A stretch of DNA of 12,342 nt from contig DASWMO010000099.1 of assembly GCA_036399715.1 (NCBI GenBank), positions 1 through 12,342 of the forward strand, given 5' to 3'. The translations under genes and the position numbers were made by a program. The notes beneath the pieces are model-generated. The model worked only from the letters and a program-made list of their open reading frames with translations. It searched no databases and had not been told where the DNA came from. Positions 1 to 7,518 of this stretch are shown in pieces; the first letter of the stretch is position 1, and every line of letters starts with the position of its first letter. This stretch comes from DASVSE01 sp036399715. GTDB taxonomy: Bacteria; Bacteroidota; Rhodothermia; Rhodothermales; Rubricoccaceae.

Positions 1-1014
1 CTCGACGGTCAGCAGGAGCACACCGGCGGCTCGCATCGCGGCGACAGCTGCATCGTGCGGGAGGGGCGGCTCCGTTCGAATGAGGTCGTCGATTCCGAGG
101 CGCGCCGTTTCGGCGCCCAGGATCTCGGGCACGGCCCCGACGACGCGCAGGGGCACGTCAAGGCCTTCGCGGCGAAGTCGCGCGAGGGCTTTGAGGAGGC
201 CAGTCGGGACGTCGTAGAGCGTCCCGGCGTAGAGCATCCCGAACGGCTCTGGCGCGCCGAGGACCGGCGGCGGCCCGTCGAAGTCGGCCGGGTCGAAGCC
301 GTTGCGGACGAGCGCGACGGGACGTCCGGCCCGCTCCTCGAACGCGTCGCGCAGCGGCGCCGTGACGGTCACGAGGGCCGTCGCCTCGCGGAGCACGGAC
401 GCTTCGAGGCGCGCGTCGAGGCGCATGGCCGCGCGCGAGCGGCCGAGGGCGCCGGTGTAGTGGATGTCGGTCCACGGGTCGCGCAAGTCCGCGATCCACG
501 GCAGCCCGGTCCGCCGAGCGAGGGCGCGCCCGACGAGGTGCGCCGAGTGTGGCGGACCCGTCGTGAGGACCGCGTCGAACGGGTGCGCGGTGTGCATCTG
601 CCGGGCGGCCCTCGCCGCGAACGGCACCCACCCGACGCGGGCGTCGGGGACGAACAGGTTGGCCCTTGCCCACCGGGCGGTCCGCTCGGGGAGCGACGCG
701 CTCTGCCCGACCGTTCCTGTCCGCGCGGCGACGGCTTCACCGCGCGAGCGGCCCGTCATGCGGCCGTAGAGCCCGAACGGGTCCGGCGCGGCCGTCCGCA
801 CGACCGTCATCCCGGCCGGCACATCGCGCGCGAGGCTCGGGTCGAGCGCCGGGTAGGCGCCCGCGCGGACGGTCAGCACGGACGGCTCGACGCCGCTCGC
901 GCCGAGGTACTTCACCCACTTGGTCGGCCGCTGCACGCCCGCGCCGCCCGACGGCGGGAAGTAATACGTGACGACGAGCAGCCGGAGCGGGCGGTCGCCG
1001 GGCGCGGCGCTCAC
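1..1014 (-). CDS. GT4-type glycosyltransferase, C-terminus cut by window start
   Basis: Predicted cytoplasmic glycosyltransferase with a GT-B fold, moving a sugar from an activated donor to an envelope glycan or lipid acceptor; the substrate cannot be told. The 338 visible residues have no stop. The N-terminus has the family's Rossmann start, TYYFPPSGGAGVQRPTKW (residues 16-33), typical of GT4 proteins in Bacteroidota polysaccharide clusters. TTGPPHS (151-157) and DLRDPW (176-181) follow, with RNGFDP (237-242) and YAGTLY (262-267) opening the second Rossmann domain. The C-terminal donor-binding EX7E-type motif would lie outside the window. The start is GTG at 1014-1012; GTGA overlaps the TGA stop of the upstream yfhO-like gene, implying coupled translation. 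There is no Shine-Dalgarno sequence. Family assignment is strong; acceptor and donor are unknown. Confidence 0.9.
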   Translation of the reverse strand, partial: MSAAPGDRPLRLLVVTYYFPPSGGAGVQRPTKWVKYLGASGVEPSVLTVRAGAYPALDPSLARDVPAGMTVVRTAAPDPFGLYGRMTGRSRGEAVAARTGTVGQSASLPERTARWARANLFVPDARVGWVPFAARAARQMHTAHPFDAVLTTGPPHSAHLVGRALARRTGLPWIADLRDPWTDIHYTGALGRSRAAMRLDARLEASVLREATALVTVTAPLRDAFEERAGRPVALVRNGFDPADFDGPPPVLGAPEPFGMLYAGTLYDVPTGLLKALARLRREGLDVPLRVVGAVPEILGAETARLGIDDLIRTEPPLPHDAAVAAMRAAGVLLLTVE

Positions 1015-3617
1015 GCCCGGGCGCCGCGGCGGAGCCAGAGCAGGCTCGCCAGGGCGACGGCGCCGCCGTAGGCGATGAAGAAGGCCACCCACGACACGAT
1101 GAGGCTGTCGCGGTGCGCCGCCGGCCGGAAGCGCATCGTGACGAGATGGTCGCCGGCCGGCACGGGCACGCCGCGGATCAGGCCGTCGACCTCGACGATG
1201 GGAGCGTCGGCCTCGCCGACCGTCGCTGTCCAGCCGGCCGGGTAGTAGACCTCGCTCGCGACGAAGAGCCGCGGTCGGTCCGTGCGGACGCGCCACACGA
1301 TCTCGTCCGGGCTGAAGCGGTCGAGGCGGACGCCGGCGCGCCCCGAGTCCGGCGGGGCGCCCGAGAGGGCGGCGGCCGAGGCGCCGGGGATGTCGGCGAC
1401 GAAGGCCGTCCGGGTCAGGTCCGTCTGCGGATCGCGCACGCGCGCGCGGACGGCCGCCGCATCGGGCACGACCTCGACGCGGTCGACGAGGTACGCGCGC
1501 GGCGCCGCGGCCGAGTCCTCGGAGACCACCTGGCCCGAGGCCGGGTCCTGGAAGACGGGCACGAGGCCCGGAATGGCGCCCTGCGCGACGACGTAGCGCA
1601 CGGCGAGCAGCCGGAGCGCATTCCGGTTGAAGCCCGTCTCCGGATCCGGCAGCGTCTCCGTCAGGTATGACTCGACGTTGGCGAGCCGCACGCCGTTGTA
1701 GCCGCCGACGGACTCGGCGTAGTACGACGGGCCGGCTGTCGAGAGCGGGTTCTGGGGGAGTACGCGGAACGCGCCGGAGCCGGCTGCACGGGCGCGCTCG
1801 GCGAGAAAGCGGTCAGCGTCCGTCTGCTGCGCCCGAAGCACGTCCGCGACGTCGCGGCGGCGCTGGAGCGCGGGCGACTCGTCGGAGACGTAGCGGCGGC
1901 CGACGCCCCACAGGTCGGCCGTAGCGAGGAGCGCGAGCACGGCGAGGCCGACGAACGCGGGCGCGCGGCGGAGCGCGAGCAGGGAGACGCAGGCCGCTGC
2001 CAGGACCAGGAAGAGGAGCGAGCGGCCGGCATCGGCCGAGAACGCTGCCTGGCGCGCCTCGGGCGTGATGCCCTGCTGGCGGAGGTAGTCCTGCGCGACC
2101 TGCGCGACCTGCGGGTCCGTCGGCGACAGGCCGAGCTGGGCCGCGGCCGCCTGCTCGATCTGCGCGGCCTCGCCGGGCTTCTCGAACGACAGCCCTGCCC
2201 CGCCCGTGATCCACAGCCCGCCGATGAGGACGGCGAACACGGCAATGGCGCCCCACGCGACGCGCCGCTTGCGCGCCTCGGCCTCGGGCGTCGCCTCGCG
2301 GCGCTGGAGGTAGTAGCCGCCCCAGCCGGCGAGGAGCGCAATGACGAGCGCGACGGCCGCGAGCCACGTCTCGGGCACGCGGAACGTGCTGAACAGCGGC
2401 AGCCCGGCAAACGCGGCGCGGTTGAGGATCTCGAAGTGGTCGCCGAGGGCGAAACCCGTCATCAGCAGGGCAGCCGCGACGAATGCCACGACCGACCGCC
2501 GCGCCACTCCGACAGCGCCGATGAGCGCGAGCAGCGCCACGACGGGCCCGACGTAGTGCGGTCCGGCCGTGAACACCTTCGGCCCCCAGTACAGCGCCCC
2601 GCCGCCGCCGTAGGCGTTCGGGATCACGAGCGTGAGCAGCTCGCCCCAGCCCTGGCTCCACTCCATCGCGTAGTCCCACGCCATCCCGCCGCCGGCGGCC
2701 GCCGCGCCGCGCGTCGTGAAGGCCTTGAACTGCCACTGCGCGAGGTACGGCTGTGCGACGAGCGCGAGTGCGAGCGCAGACCCGAGCGCGAGCAGGCCCG
2801 TCGAGAACGCGAACGTCTTGAGCGTCCCGCCGCGCCACGCCGCGATGCCCTCGGCGATCCACCACACGGCCGCGATTACGACCGCGTAGTAGGTGATCTG
2901 GACGTGCCCGGCACGGAGGTTCGTCGCCGCCGCGATGGCGAACAGGAGCGTCAGCAGGCCGCTGACCATACGCTTCGTGCCCGGCTCGCGGCGGACGACG
3001 GCCGCGAAGGCGAGCAGCAGCCACGGCGCGTACGCGAGGGCGACGAACTTGGTGTTGTGGCCCGCCGTGAGGATGATCGGCAGGTACGTCGAGAGGCCGA
3101 AGCCGACGGCCGCGACGACGCCCGGCAGCTTCGTCCGCGTGAGGTAGACGACGAGCAGGTACGTCCCGAGGAGGAGGACGAAAAAGTGCGCGACAGGCCA
3201 CAGCCCGAGCCCACGCAGGGCCGAGACGAGGGTGTCTGCCCCGGGCACGCGCGCGGGGTAGGTGACGAGGTAGGTCGGCATGCCGCCGAAGACGGTCGGG
3301 ACCCACAACGGCGCCTCGCCGGTGGCCGCCTCGGCGTCGAGCGACGCCTGGGCGGTCGCGCGCCACTGGACCGTGTCGCCGCCGGCAAATGCCTTGCCGC
3401 CGAACGTCGTCGGGGCGAAGAAGCCGAGCGCGACGACGAGCAGGAAGCCGATGCAGACCGCGTGCTGGGCGCCACCCGGCAGCCGGTCCCACGCAGACGC
3501 CTCGGTCCGGAGGGCGGGGCCGGTGGTGCGGACGCGGCTGCGGCGCTTCCACTCGTCGTTGCCGCCGAGCGGCGCGGGGCGCGCGGCGGAGGGGCGGCTT
3601 TTCTGGGACCTGGCCAT
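1011..3617 (-). CDS. YfhO family multi-pass membrane protein (GT-C-like)
   Basis: Large inner-membrane protein of the YfhO family. Characterised relatives are tied to glycosylation of lipoteichoic acid or other surface polymers using lipid-linked sugars. From the ATG at 3617 it has 868 residues, normal for Bacteroidota members. A basic N-terminus of about 50 residues precedes the first membrane segment (about 53-68). The loop motif GGDTVQW (79-85) follows, the usual position of the acidic catalytic residue in GT-C folds. Many hydrophobic helices run to about residue 490, with FRVPETW near 412-418. A long C-terminal extracytoplasmic beta-rich region then ends in a last helix (about 838-862) and a basic tail. 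An upstream in-frame GTG at 3743 would add 42 Arg/Ala-rich residues; I prefer the ATG because the extension looks non-coding. Its TGA overlaps the start of the next glycosyltransferase, suggesting one pathway. Confidence 0.9.
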   Translation of the reverse strand: MARSQKSRPSAARPAPLGGNDEWKRRSRVRTTGPALRTEASAWDRLPGGAQHAVCIGFLLVVALGFFAPTTFGGKAFAGGDTVQWRATAQASLDAEAATGEAPLWVPTVFGGMPTYLVTYPARVPGADTLVSALRGLGLWPVAHFFVLLLGTYLLVVYLTRTKLPGVVAAVGFGLSTYLPIILTAGHNTKFVALAYAPWLLLAFAAVVRREPGTKRMVSGLLTLLFAIAAATNLRAGHVQITYYAVVIAAVWWIAEGIAAWRGGTLKTFAFSTGLLALGSALALALVAQPYLAQWQFKAFTTRGAAAAGGGMAWDYAMEWSQGWGELLTLVIPNAYGGGGALYWGPKVFTAGPHYVGPVVALLALIGAVGVARRSVVAFVAAALLMTGFALGDHFEILNRAAFAGLPLFSTFRVPETWLAAVALVIALLAGWGGYYLQRREATPEAEARKRRVAWGAIAVFAVLIGGLWITGGAGLSFEKPGEAAQIEQAAAAQLGLSPTDPQVAQVAQDYLRQQGITPEARQAAFSADAGRSLLFLVLAAACVSLLALRRAPAFVGLAVLALLATADLWGVGRRYVSDESPALQRRRDVADVLRAQQTDADRFLAERARAAGSGAFRVLPQNPLSTAGPSYYAESVGGYNGVRLANVESYLTETLPDPETGFNRNALRLLAVRYVVAQGAIPGLVPVFQDPASGQVVSEDSAAAPRAYLVDRVEVVPDAAAVRARVRDPQTDLTRTAFVADIPGASAAALSGAPPDSGRAGVRLDRFSPDEIVWRVRTDRPRLFVASEVYYPAGWTATVGEADAPIVEVDGLIRGVPVPAGDHLVTMRFRPAAHRDSLIVSWVAFFIAYGGAVALASLLWLRRGARA

Positions 3618-3767
3618 GCGGAGGAGCGGCTGAGCGGGTGCGGCGCGGGCCGCAGTGGGAATCGGCGCACGCCGGCCTGGCGACCGTCTGGCGACTGCGC
3701 GAAGATCCCGACCCGTCGTGACGCCTCGAATCGGGGGCGCCACGACGCGGAGCCGACGGGGCCGGCG

Positions 3768-4541
3768 TCAGCCGTACACCGACAGCTCGGCCTCGATCGC
3801 GGCCCGGAGGCGGTCCGCAAGGGCGCCGGCGTCGGCGCGCGTGAGGCCGGCGGTCGGGACGGCCTCGCCGAGGACGACGCGCGTCGCGCCGGGCCGGGCG
3901 ATGTGCCGCCGCTCGTCGAGCACGCCCGTGTGGCCGACGAGCGTCACGGGCACGACGGGCACGCCGGCTTCGAGCGCGAGCATGAATGAGCCGCGCATGA
4001 ACGGCTCGGTGTGGTGCGCGTAGCTCCGCCCGCCCTCGGGAAAGAGCAGGACCGAGTCGCCGCCGCGGATGCGCTCGCCGGCGGCGCGCAGGCTCTCGAC
4101 GGCGCGCCGCGCGCTCGACCGGTCGATGAAGACGCACGCCGTCTTCTCGAGCACCCACCCGACGATCGGCCACGCGCGCAGCTCGTGCCGGGCGACGTAC
4201 AGGAACGGGCGCGGCAGCCGCGCGGAGGTCGCGAGGACGTCGGCGACGTTCTGGTGGTTGGCGACGAACACGACCGGCCCGTCTGGCAGGGGCGCGCGGA
4301 GGACGAGGCGCGTCTCGATGCGGCACAGCCACAGCACGGTCCGGCTCCACGGCCGCATCCACGCCACGAACGTCCGGGCCGTCGGGCGGAAGGCCGAGTG
4401 GAGGACGAGGCCGGGGCTGAACAGCCCGCAGCAGATGCTCGCAACGAGCGCGACCCACGCGAACCACGCTCGCCCGGCCCACGACGGCGGGGGCGGGTGA
4501 ACGAAGATTCGGGGATGCGAGGGGGCCGGGGTGTCGGTCAC
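3768..4541 (-). CDS. PlsC-like 1-acylglycerol-3-phosphate acyltransferase
   Basis: Membrane-associated acyltransferase of the PlsC/LPLAT family, which acylates lysophosphatidic acid or a similar glycerolipid on the cytoplasmic face of the inner membrane. The 257 residues have one N-terminal hydrophobic segment (about 24-47), then all four family motifs: catalytic HX4D as NHQNVAD (95-101), motif II around GWVLEKTACVFIDR (128-141), motif III FPEGGRS (167-173) and motif IV VPVVPV (194-199). Motif III has Gly where most members have Thr (FPEGTRS), a tolerated change. The start is GTG at 4541, within a GTGA overlap with the stop of the upstream TIM-barrel gene, which supports this start. No Shine-Dalgarno sequence is visible. 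Other acyl acceptors, such as an ornithine lipid or a glycan, are possible; PlsC as the housekeeping enzyme cannot be proved from sequence alone. Confidence 0.9.
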   Translation of the reverse strand: MTDTPAPSHPRIFVHPPPPSWAGRAWFAWVALVASICCGLFSPGLVLHSAFRPTARTFVAWMRPWSRTVLWLCRIETRLVLRAPLPDGPVVFVANHQNVADVLATSARLPRPFLYVARHELRAWPIVGWVLEKTACVFIDRSSARRAVESLRAAGERIRGGDSVLLFPEGGRSYAHHTEPFMRGSFMLALEAGVPVVPVTLVGHTGVLDERRHIARPGATRVVLGEAVPTAGLTRADAGALADRLRAAIEAELSVYG

Positions 4542-5359
4542 GTCCCGAACCTAGCGCCACCGGTCGGACCTGCGGCGCGCCGGGCGCCCCGGACGAGGCG
4601 GACGAGGGCGCTGCCGGAGGCGAGGCCGGACGCTCCGGTCGGGCGGCCGGGCACGTCGAGCGCGAGCGGACCGTCGAAACCGGCCGCGGCGAGGCGCCCG
4701 AACTGCTCGGGCCACGCCAGATCGCCCTCGCCGATGACGGCGTCGACCCGCACGCCGTCGTCCGCCGTCTGCACGTCCACGACCGTGACGCAGGTGACGC
4801 GGCCGGGCTCGGAGAGGAGCGCACCGAGGCCGTCGAGGGGCGCCTCGCCGGCGGCGAGGGCCTCGGCCGGCCGCCAGTCTGCCCCGACGGCGGGGTGATC
4901 CACGCGCGCGAGCAGGTCCGCGAGGGCCGCGCCCGTCGCGACGGCCGTGCCGGCCTCGTTGCGGACGGCGAGGCGGAGACCGGAGCGCGTGGCGACGTGC
5001 CCGAGCGCGCGCAGCGCTTCGATCCGGGCGTCGTCGTCTCCGCTGGCGCCGAGCGCGCCGACGCGCACAACGCGGCACCCGAGGCGGCGGCAGAACGCCG
5101 CGGTATCGTCGAACGCGGCGACGTCGTTGAGCCAGACCGCGCGGCGGCCGGCGTCGCCCTCGAAGAGGCCGGGGTCGACGGCCGCGAGCGGCATCTCGCT
5201 GTCGGCGAGGCGCCGCCGGAGGGCCGCCTCGTTGACGAACGGGACGCGCTCGCCGCCGACCGTCCGGACGGCGACGCCTTCGAGGCCCCACAGGAGCGCG
5301 TAGCCGACGGCGCGCGCGAGGTCGTCGGTGACCGAGTCGGTGGCGAGGACGGGGAGCAT
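4538..5359 (-). CDS. Xylose-isomerase-like TIM-barrel protein, metal site apparently lost
   Basis: 273 residues resembling the sugar phosphate isomerase/epimerase (AP endonuclease family 2) TIM barrel. Recognisable pieces are the early strand WGLEGVAVR (24-32), the helix after VVRVGALG (97-104), GLRLAVRNE (127-135), VGADWRPAE (158-166) and the C-terminal IGEGDLAWPEQFGRLAAAGF (209-228) followed by PLALDV (231-236). Active members bind a divalent metal through Glu, Asp, His and Glu. By eye those positions appear as Arg133, Arg163, Val192 and Asp235, so the protein may have no isomerase activity. This alignment is manual. The ATG at 5359 is well fixed: it overlaps the upstream TGA as TGATG. Longer in-frame starts up to 5536 would run into the lipoprotein gene and encode an Arg/Pro-rich shadow. 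No signal peptide, so cytoplasmic. The substrate is unknown. Confidence 0.8.
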   Translation of the reverse strand: MLPVLATDSVTDDLARAVGYALLWGLEGVAVRTVGGERVPFVNEAALRRRLADSEMPLAAVDPGLFEGDAGRRAVWLNDVAAFDDTAAFCRRLGCRVVRVGALGASGDDDARIEALRALGHVATRSGLRLAVRNEAGTAVATGAALADLLARVDHPAVGADWRPAEALAAGEAPLDGLGALLSEPGRVTCVTVVDVQTADDGVRVDAVIGEGDLAWPEQFGRLAAAGFDGPLALDVPGRPTGASGLASGSALVRLVRGARRAAGPTGGARFGT

Positions 5360-6006
5360 CAGTCGGTGGGCGCCGCGGAGGCGGCAGCCAGAACGGAGAC
5401 GGAGAGATCGGCCGCGTTGACGCTGGCCGGCAGCCCGGCCGTCTGGAAGACGGCAACGGGGAAGCCGGGGCGCGCTAGGCCGCCCGGGGGGCCGTCGGCG
5501 AGGACGACCGTGAGGCGAACGGCGCCGGGGGGCCACAGCGGAAACGCGCGCACGGCGGCGAGGCCGTCATCGGGCGTCAGGCCGGCAGGCCACAACGCGG
5601 CGAGGACGCTCCGCTGGGGCGCGTCGCCGTGCGTGTCTGCCTGCTCGGCGATGAGGCGTGCAGCCTCGACGAGCGTCGCGGCGTGCGGCCCGTCGATGGC
5701 GGCGGCGAGCACGACGAGGGTGTCACGGAAACCAGCGCGGCGGCCGGGCACGAACCCGGCGACGAGCGCCCCCACCTCGAAGCGCGCGCCCGACTCGGAG
5801 CGGAGCCCCGCGAGGGGCGTCAGGCCGGCCTCGGCAAACAGGGTGACCGCGACCGCACGCCGGGCGTCCGGCGTCGGGGCGGCGGCGAGGCGCTCGGCGG
5901 TCCGGGCTGTCTGCTCGGCGAGCGTCTGCGGGCCGCGCGTGAGGCCGCAGGCCGAGAGTGCCGCCGCGAGAACGAGAACGGTGCAGGCGGAACGGACAGG
6001 CGGCAC
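5359..6006 (-). CDS. Lipoprotein resembling a truncated, degenerate M28 peptidase
   Basis: 215-residue predicted lipoprotein. A hydrophobic segment (about 9-19) ends in the lipobox LSAC, placing the lipidated cysteine at residue 20. The rest follows the order of an M28 zinc aminopeptidase: RRAVAVTLFAEAGLTPL (49-65), the strand VGALVAGFVPG (78-88), FRDTLVVLAAAID (93-105) where active enzymes read roughly VVVGAHYD, the helix ATLVEAARLIAE (110-121), RSVLAAL (132-138) where active enzymes continue to Glu-Glu, and FPLWPPGAVRLTVVLAD (155-171). The metal-binding His is Ala103, the Glu pair is absent and the protein stops early; only Asp105 fits. I infer a non-catalytic envelope protein. The start is GTG at 6006, with no in-frame start in the 24 bases upstream. 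Its stop overlaps the next start (TGATG). Lipoprotein call is firm; M28 ancestry is inferred by eye. Confidence 0.75.
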   Translation of the reverse strand: MPPVRSACTVLVLAAALSACGLTRGPQTLAEQTARTAERLAAAPTPDARRAVAVTLFAEAGLTPLAGLRSESGARFEVGALVAGFVPGRRAGFRDTLVVLAAAIDGPHAATLVEAARLIAEQADTHGDAPQRSVLAALWPAGLTPDDGLAAVRAFPLWPPGAVRLTVVLADGPPGGLARPGFPVAVFQTAGLPASVNAADLSVSVLAAASAAPTD

Positions 6007-6032
6007 GGCGGGACGGGCGGCAGGAAACGGGA

Positions 6033-6064
6033 AGGGACCGCCCGGCAGACGCCAGGCGGTCCCT
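6033..6064 (-). terminator. Hairpin with 10-bp stem after the barrel gene
   Basis: AGGGACCGCC and GGCGGTCCCT form a perfect 10-bp inverted repeat with a 12-base loop. On the minus strand it begins 27 bases after the end of the outer-membrane protein gene. The bases after it (TCCCGTTTCC) hold only a weak T-tract, so termination may be partial. It ends 26 bases before the lipoprotein start, leaving little room for a separate promoter. It may act as an attenuating or mRNA-stabilising hairpin between the barrel gene and the envelope cluster. Confidence 0.6.
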
Positions 6065-6090
6065 GAGGGTCGATCAGGCGCGGGCGCCGA

Positions 6091-7230
6091 TCAGTCGAAC
6101 CCGAACGAGAGACCAGCCGTGAAGCCGATCTTCGGCTTCGGCGAGTTCGAGCCGCCGAGGGCGTAGCCGAACTCGGTGTACTCCTCAAGGACGGCGCCCT
6201 TGATAAAGATCGAGGCCGGGATCTGCGGCGGCGAGAGGCGCAGGTACGGCGCGATCGTCGCGGCCGAAGAGCCGATGCCATCCGCCGTGCCGATGCCGCC
6301 GACGAGCGGCTGCGAAAGGCGCGTCTGGATCTGGACCGCCGCGCCGATCTCGAGGATGCTGGCGCGGAAGCCGATGCCGAGCATCGCCTGCATGATGTCG
6401 TCGCCGTCACGGTCGGTCTCGGCCGTCGTGCTGGGCGTGTTCGGGTCGTCGGGGCCACCGGCCTGGAGCAGGTAGTAGTCGACGGCGCCGAAGAGGCGGA
6501 GGCGCTCGCTCGGGTAGTCGAAGTCCGCGCCGACGAAGATGGCGTCGCGGCCGTCCGAGTTCGAGAGCGTGGCCGGGAGGACGGCGCCGCCGAGGGCGGC
6601 GACGGGCGCGCCGTAGGTGCGCTCCTGACCGAGGTCGAAGACGTAGCCGCCGTGGACGCCGATGGCGTTGGCGCGGGCCGTCCCGTAGACCTTCACACCC
6701 TGGAGCTTGAAGCCGCTGTCGAGATCCGCGCCGATGAACCCGCCAGCCGGGAAGCCCGGGATCGGCGGGTTGTTCGCCGCCGACTGCGTGACGTCCACCT
6801 GAAACTCGTTCTGGGCGAGCGTAAGCTGCGCACCGGCCCCGATCCCGAAGCCGAAGAGGCGCACCGGCAGGCCGAGTTCGGCACCGAAGATGCCGCGCTG
6901 CGTGACGATCTTGCCGTCCGTGCCAGCGATCTGGATGTTGCTGGCCGGGTCGGGCGAGTCGCCTGACGTGTTCCAGAACGTGTCCGTCGTGCCGTAGGCG
7001 TAGCTCGCCCAGAGGCGGAGCGGCGACGCGTTGTTCTCCCGGCCGAAGGCGTACGTGTCCTGGAGCGTGAGCGGGGTCGCCGCCGGCTGGGCCGAGGCGT
7101 CGGAGGAGGTGAAGATGCCGGGGACAGTGTTGTCCGAAGCCGGCTTCTCGCCGGTCTGCGGGTTCTTGCTGTCACCGCCGCCGATCGCCAGCGAACTGGC
7201 GAGCAGGCCTACGTGTGCCACATTGAGCAT
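6091..7230 (-). CDS. Predicted outer-membrane beta-barrel protein, family unknown
   Basis: 379 residues with the look of a Bacteroidota outer-membrane barrel: many alternating amphipathic strands with Gly and aromatic residues (for example LRLWASYAYG, RGIFGAELGLPVRLFGFGIG, ATIAPYLRLSPP and the last strand KIGFTAGLSFGFD), separated by polar loops rich in Asp, Asn, Pro and Gly. The barrel ends in Phe-Asp rather than a terminal aromatic residue. A hydrophobic N-terminal stretch (about 7-17) suits a signal peptide, though it lacks the usual Lys/Arg; the next 40 residues are low-complexity and polar. One loop reads DRDGDD and could bind calcium. The ATG at 7230 has AGAGGA six bases upstream, the only convincing Shine-Dalgarno sequence seen here. 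A Bacteroidota-type promoter lies about 45 bases upstream and a hairpin follows the gene. I cannot name the transported or bound molecule. Confidence 0.7.
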   Translation of the reverse strand: MLNVAHVGLLASSLAIGGGDSKNPQTGEKPASDNTVPGIFTSSDASAQPAATPLTLQDTYAFGRENNASPLRLWASYAYGTTDTFWNTSGDSPDPASNIQIAGTDGKIVTQRGIFGAELGLPVRLFGFGIGAGAQLTLAQNEFQVDVTQSAANNPPIPGFPAGGFIGADLDSGFKLQGVKVYGTARANAIGVHGGYVFDLGQERTYGAPVAALGGAVLPATLSNSDGRDAIFVGADFDYPSERLRLFGAVDYYLLQAGGPDDPNTPSTTAETDRDGDDIMQAMLGIGFRASILEIGAAVQIQTRLSQPLVGGIGTADGIGSSAATIAPYLRLSPPQIPASIFIKGAVLEEYTEFGYALGGSNSPKPKIGFTAGLSFGFD

Positions 7231-7518
7231 GAGGGGTCCTCTAAAGGGGGAACGGGGTGGGGGGAGATGCGGGCCAAAGGTAGAGAACGGGAGCAGAAAG
7301 GGACAACCGCCTCTGTGAACTCCTAGTCCACTTCTCGGGCGCAGGTTCCGCAGCGTCAGTCAGGATTCGGTCGGGCGCTGCATCCTGCGTGCGGCCGTCC
7401 AACACGCAAAGTACGCCGCGACGTGCATGCTGTTCGGTTTCAAGACGTGGTTGTGGTGATCCGGTGGGCACGAAGCCCGTCCGCCACACGTCTCCGCCCA
7501 GTCACCTCCCCCCTGCCG
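7231..7518. other. Divergent intergenic region between barrel and DUF4139 genes
   Basis: 288 bases between two oppositely directed starts. The left part holds a candidate promoter for the barrel gene. On the plus strand I see no TAnnTTTG element and no Shine-Dalgarno sequence before the DUF4139 start. An in-frame ATG at 7423 would extend the DUF4139 protein, but the hydrophobic signal peptide begins at 7519, so this stretch is most likely untranslated. Base composition is less GC-extreme around 7310-7460 than in the flanking genes, as expected for regulatory DNA. Confidence 0.6.
7275..7306 (-). promoter_or_regulatory. Bacteroidota-type sigma-A promoter for the barrel gene
   Basis: On the minus strand TACCTTTG (7282-7275) matches the Bacteroidota -7 consensus TAnnTTTG exactly. 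A TTG (7306-7304) lies 21 bases upstream, close to the usual spacing for the -33 element. The expected transcript would start near 7270, giving a leader of roughly 40 bases before the ATG at 7230. In DNA this GC-rich a full 8-base match is unlikely by chance at such a position, but it has not been tested. Confidence 0.5.

Noticed and set aside
55..1071. Plus-strand ORF of 338 codons antisense to the glycosyltransferase
   Set aside because: Low-complexity charged product; the minus strand carries conserved GT4 motifs through the whole stretch.
3618..3743. 42-residue N-terminal extension of the YfhO-like protein from a GTG
   Set aside because: Composition is Arg/Ala/Pro-rich, and the ATG at 3617 already gives a normal-length protein.
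2436..3989. Plus-strand ORF of 517 codons antisense to the YfhO gene
   Set aside because: The product is extremely rich in Arg, Glu, Asp and Gly with no fold or motif, the usual antisense shadow of a hydrophobic, GC-rich gene.
1813..5070. Minus-strand ORF of 1085 codons overlapping four real genes
   Set aside because: It reads Arg/Pro/Ala-rich nonsense in a shifted frame across the TIM-barrel, PlsC and YfhO genes. Long shadow frames are expected at this GC content, and those genes have clear domains.
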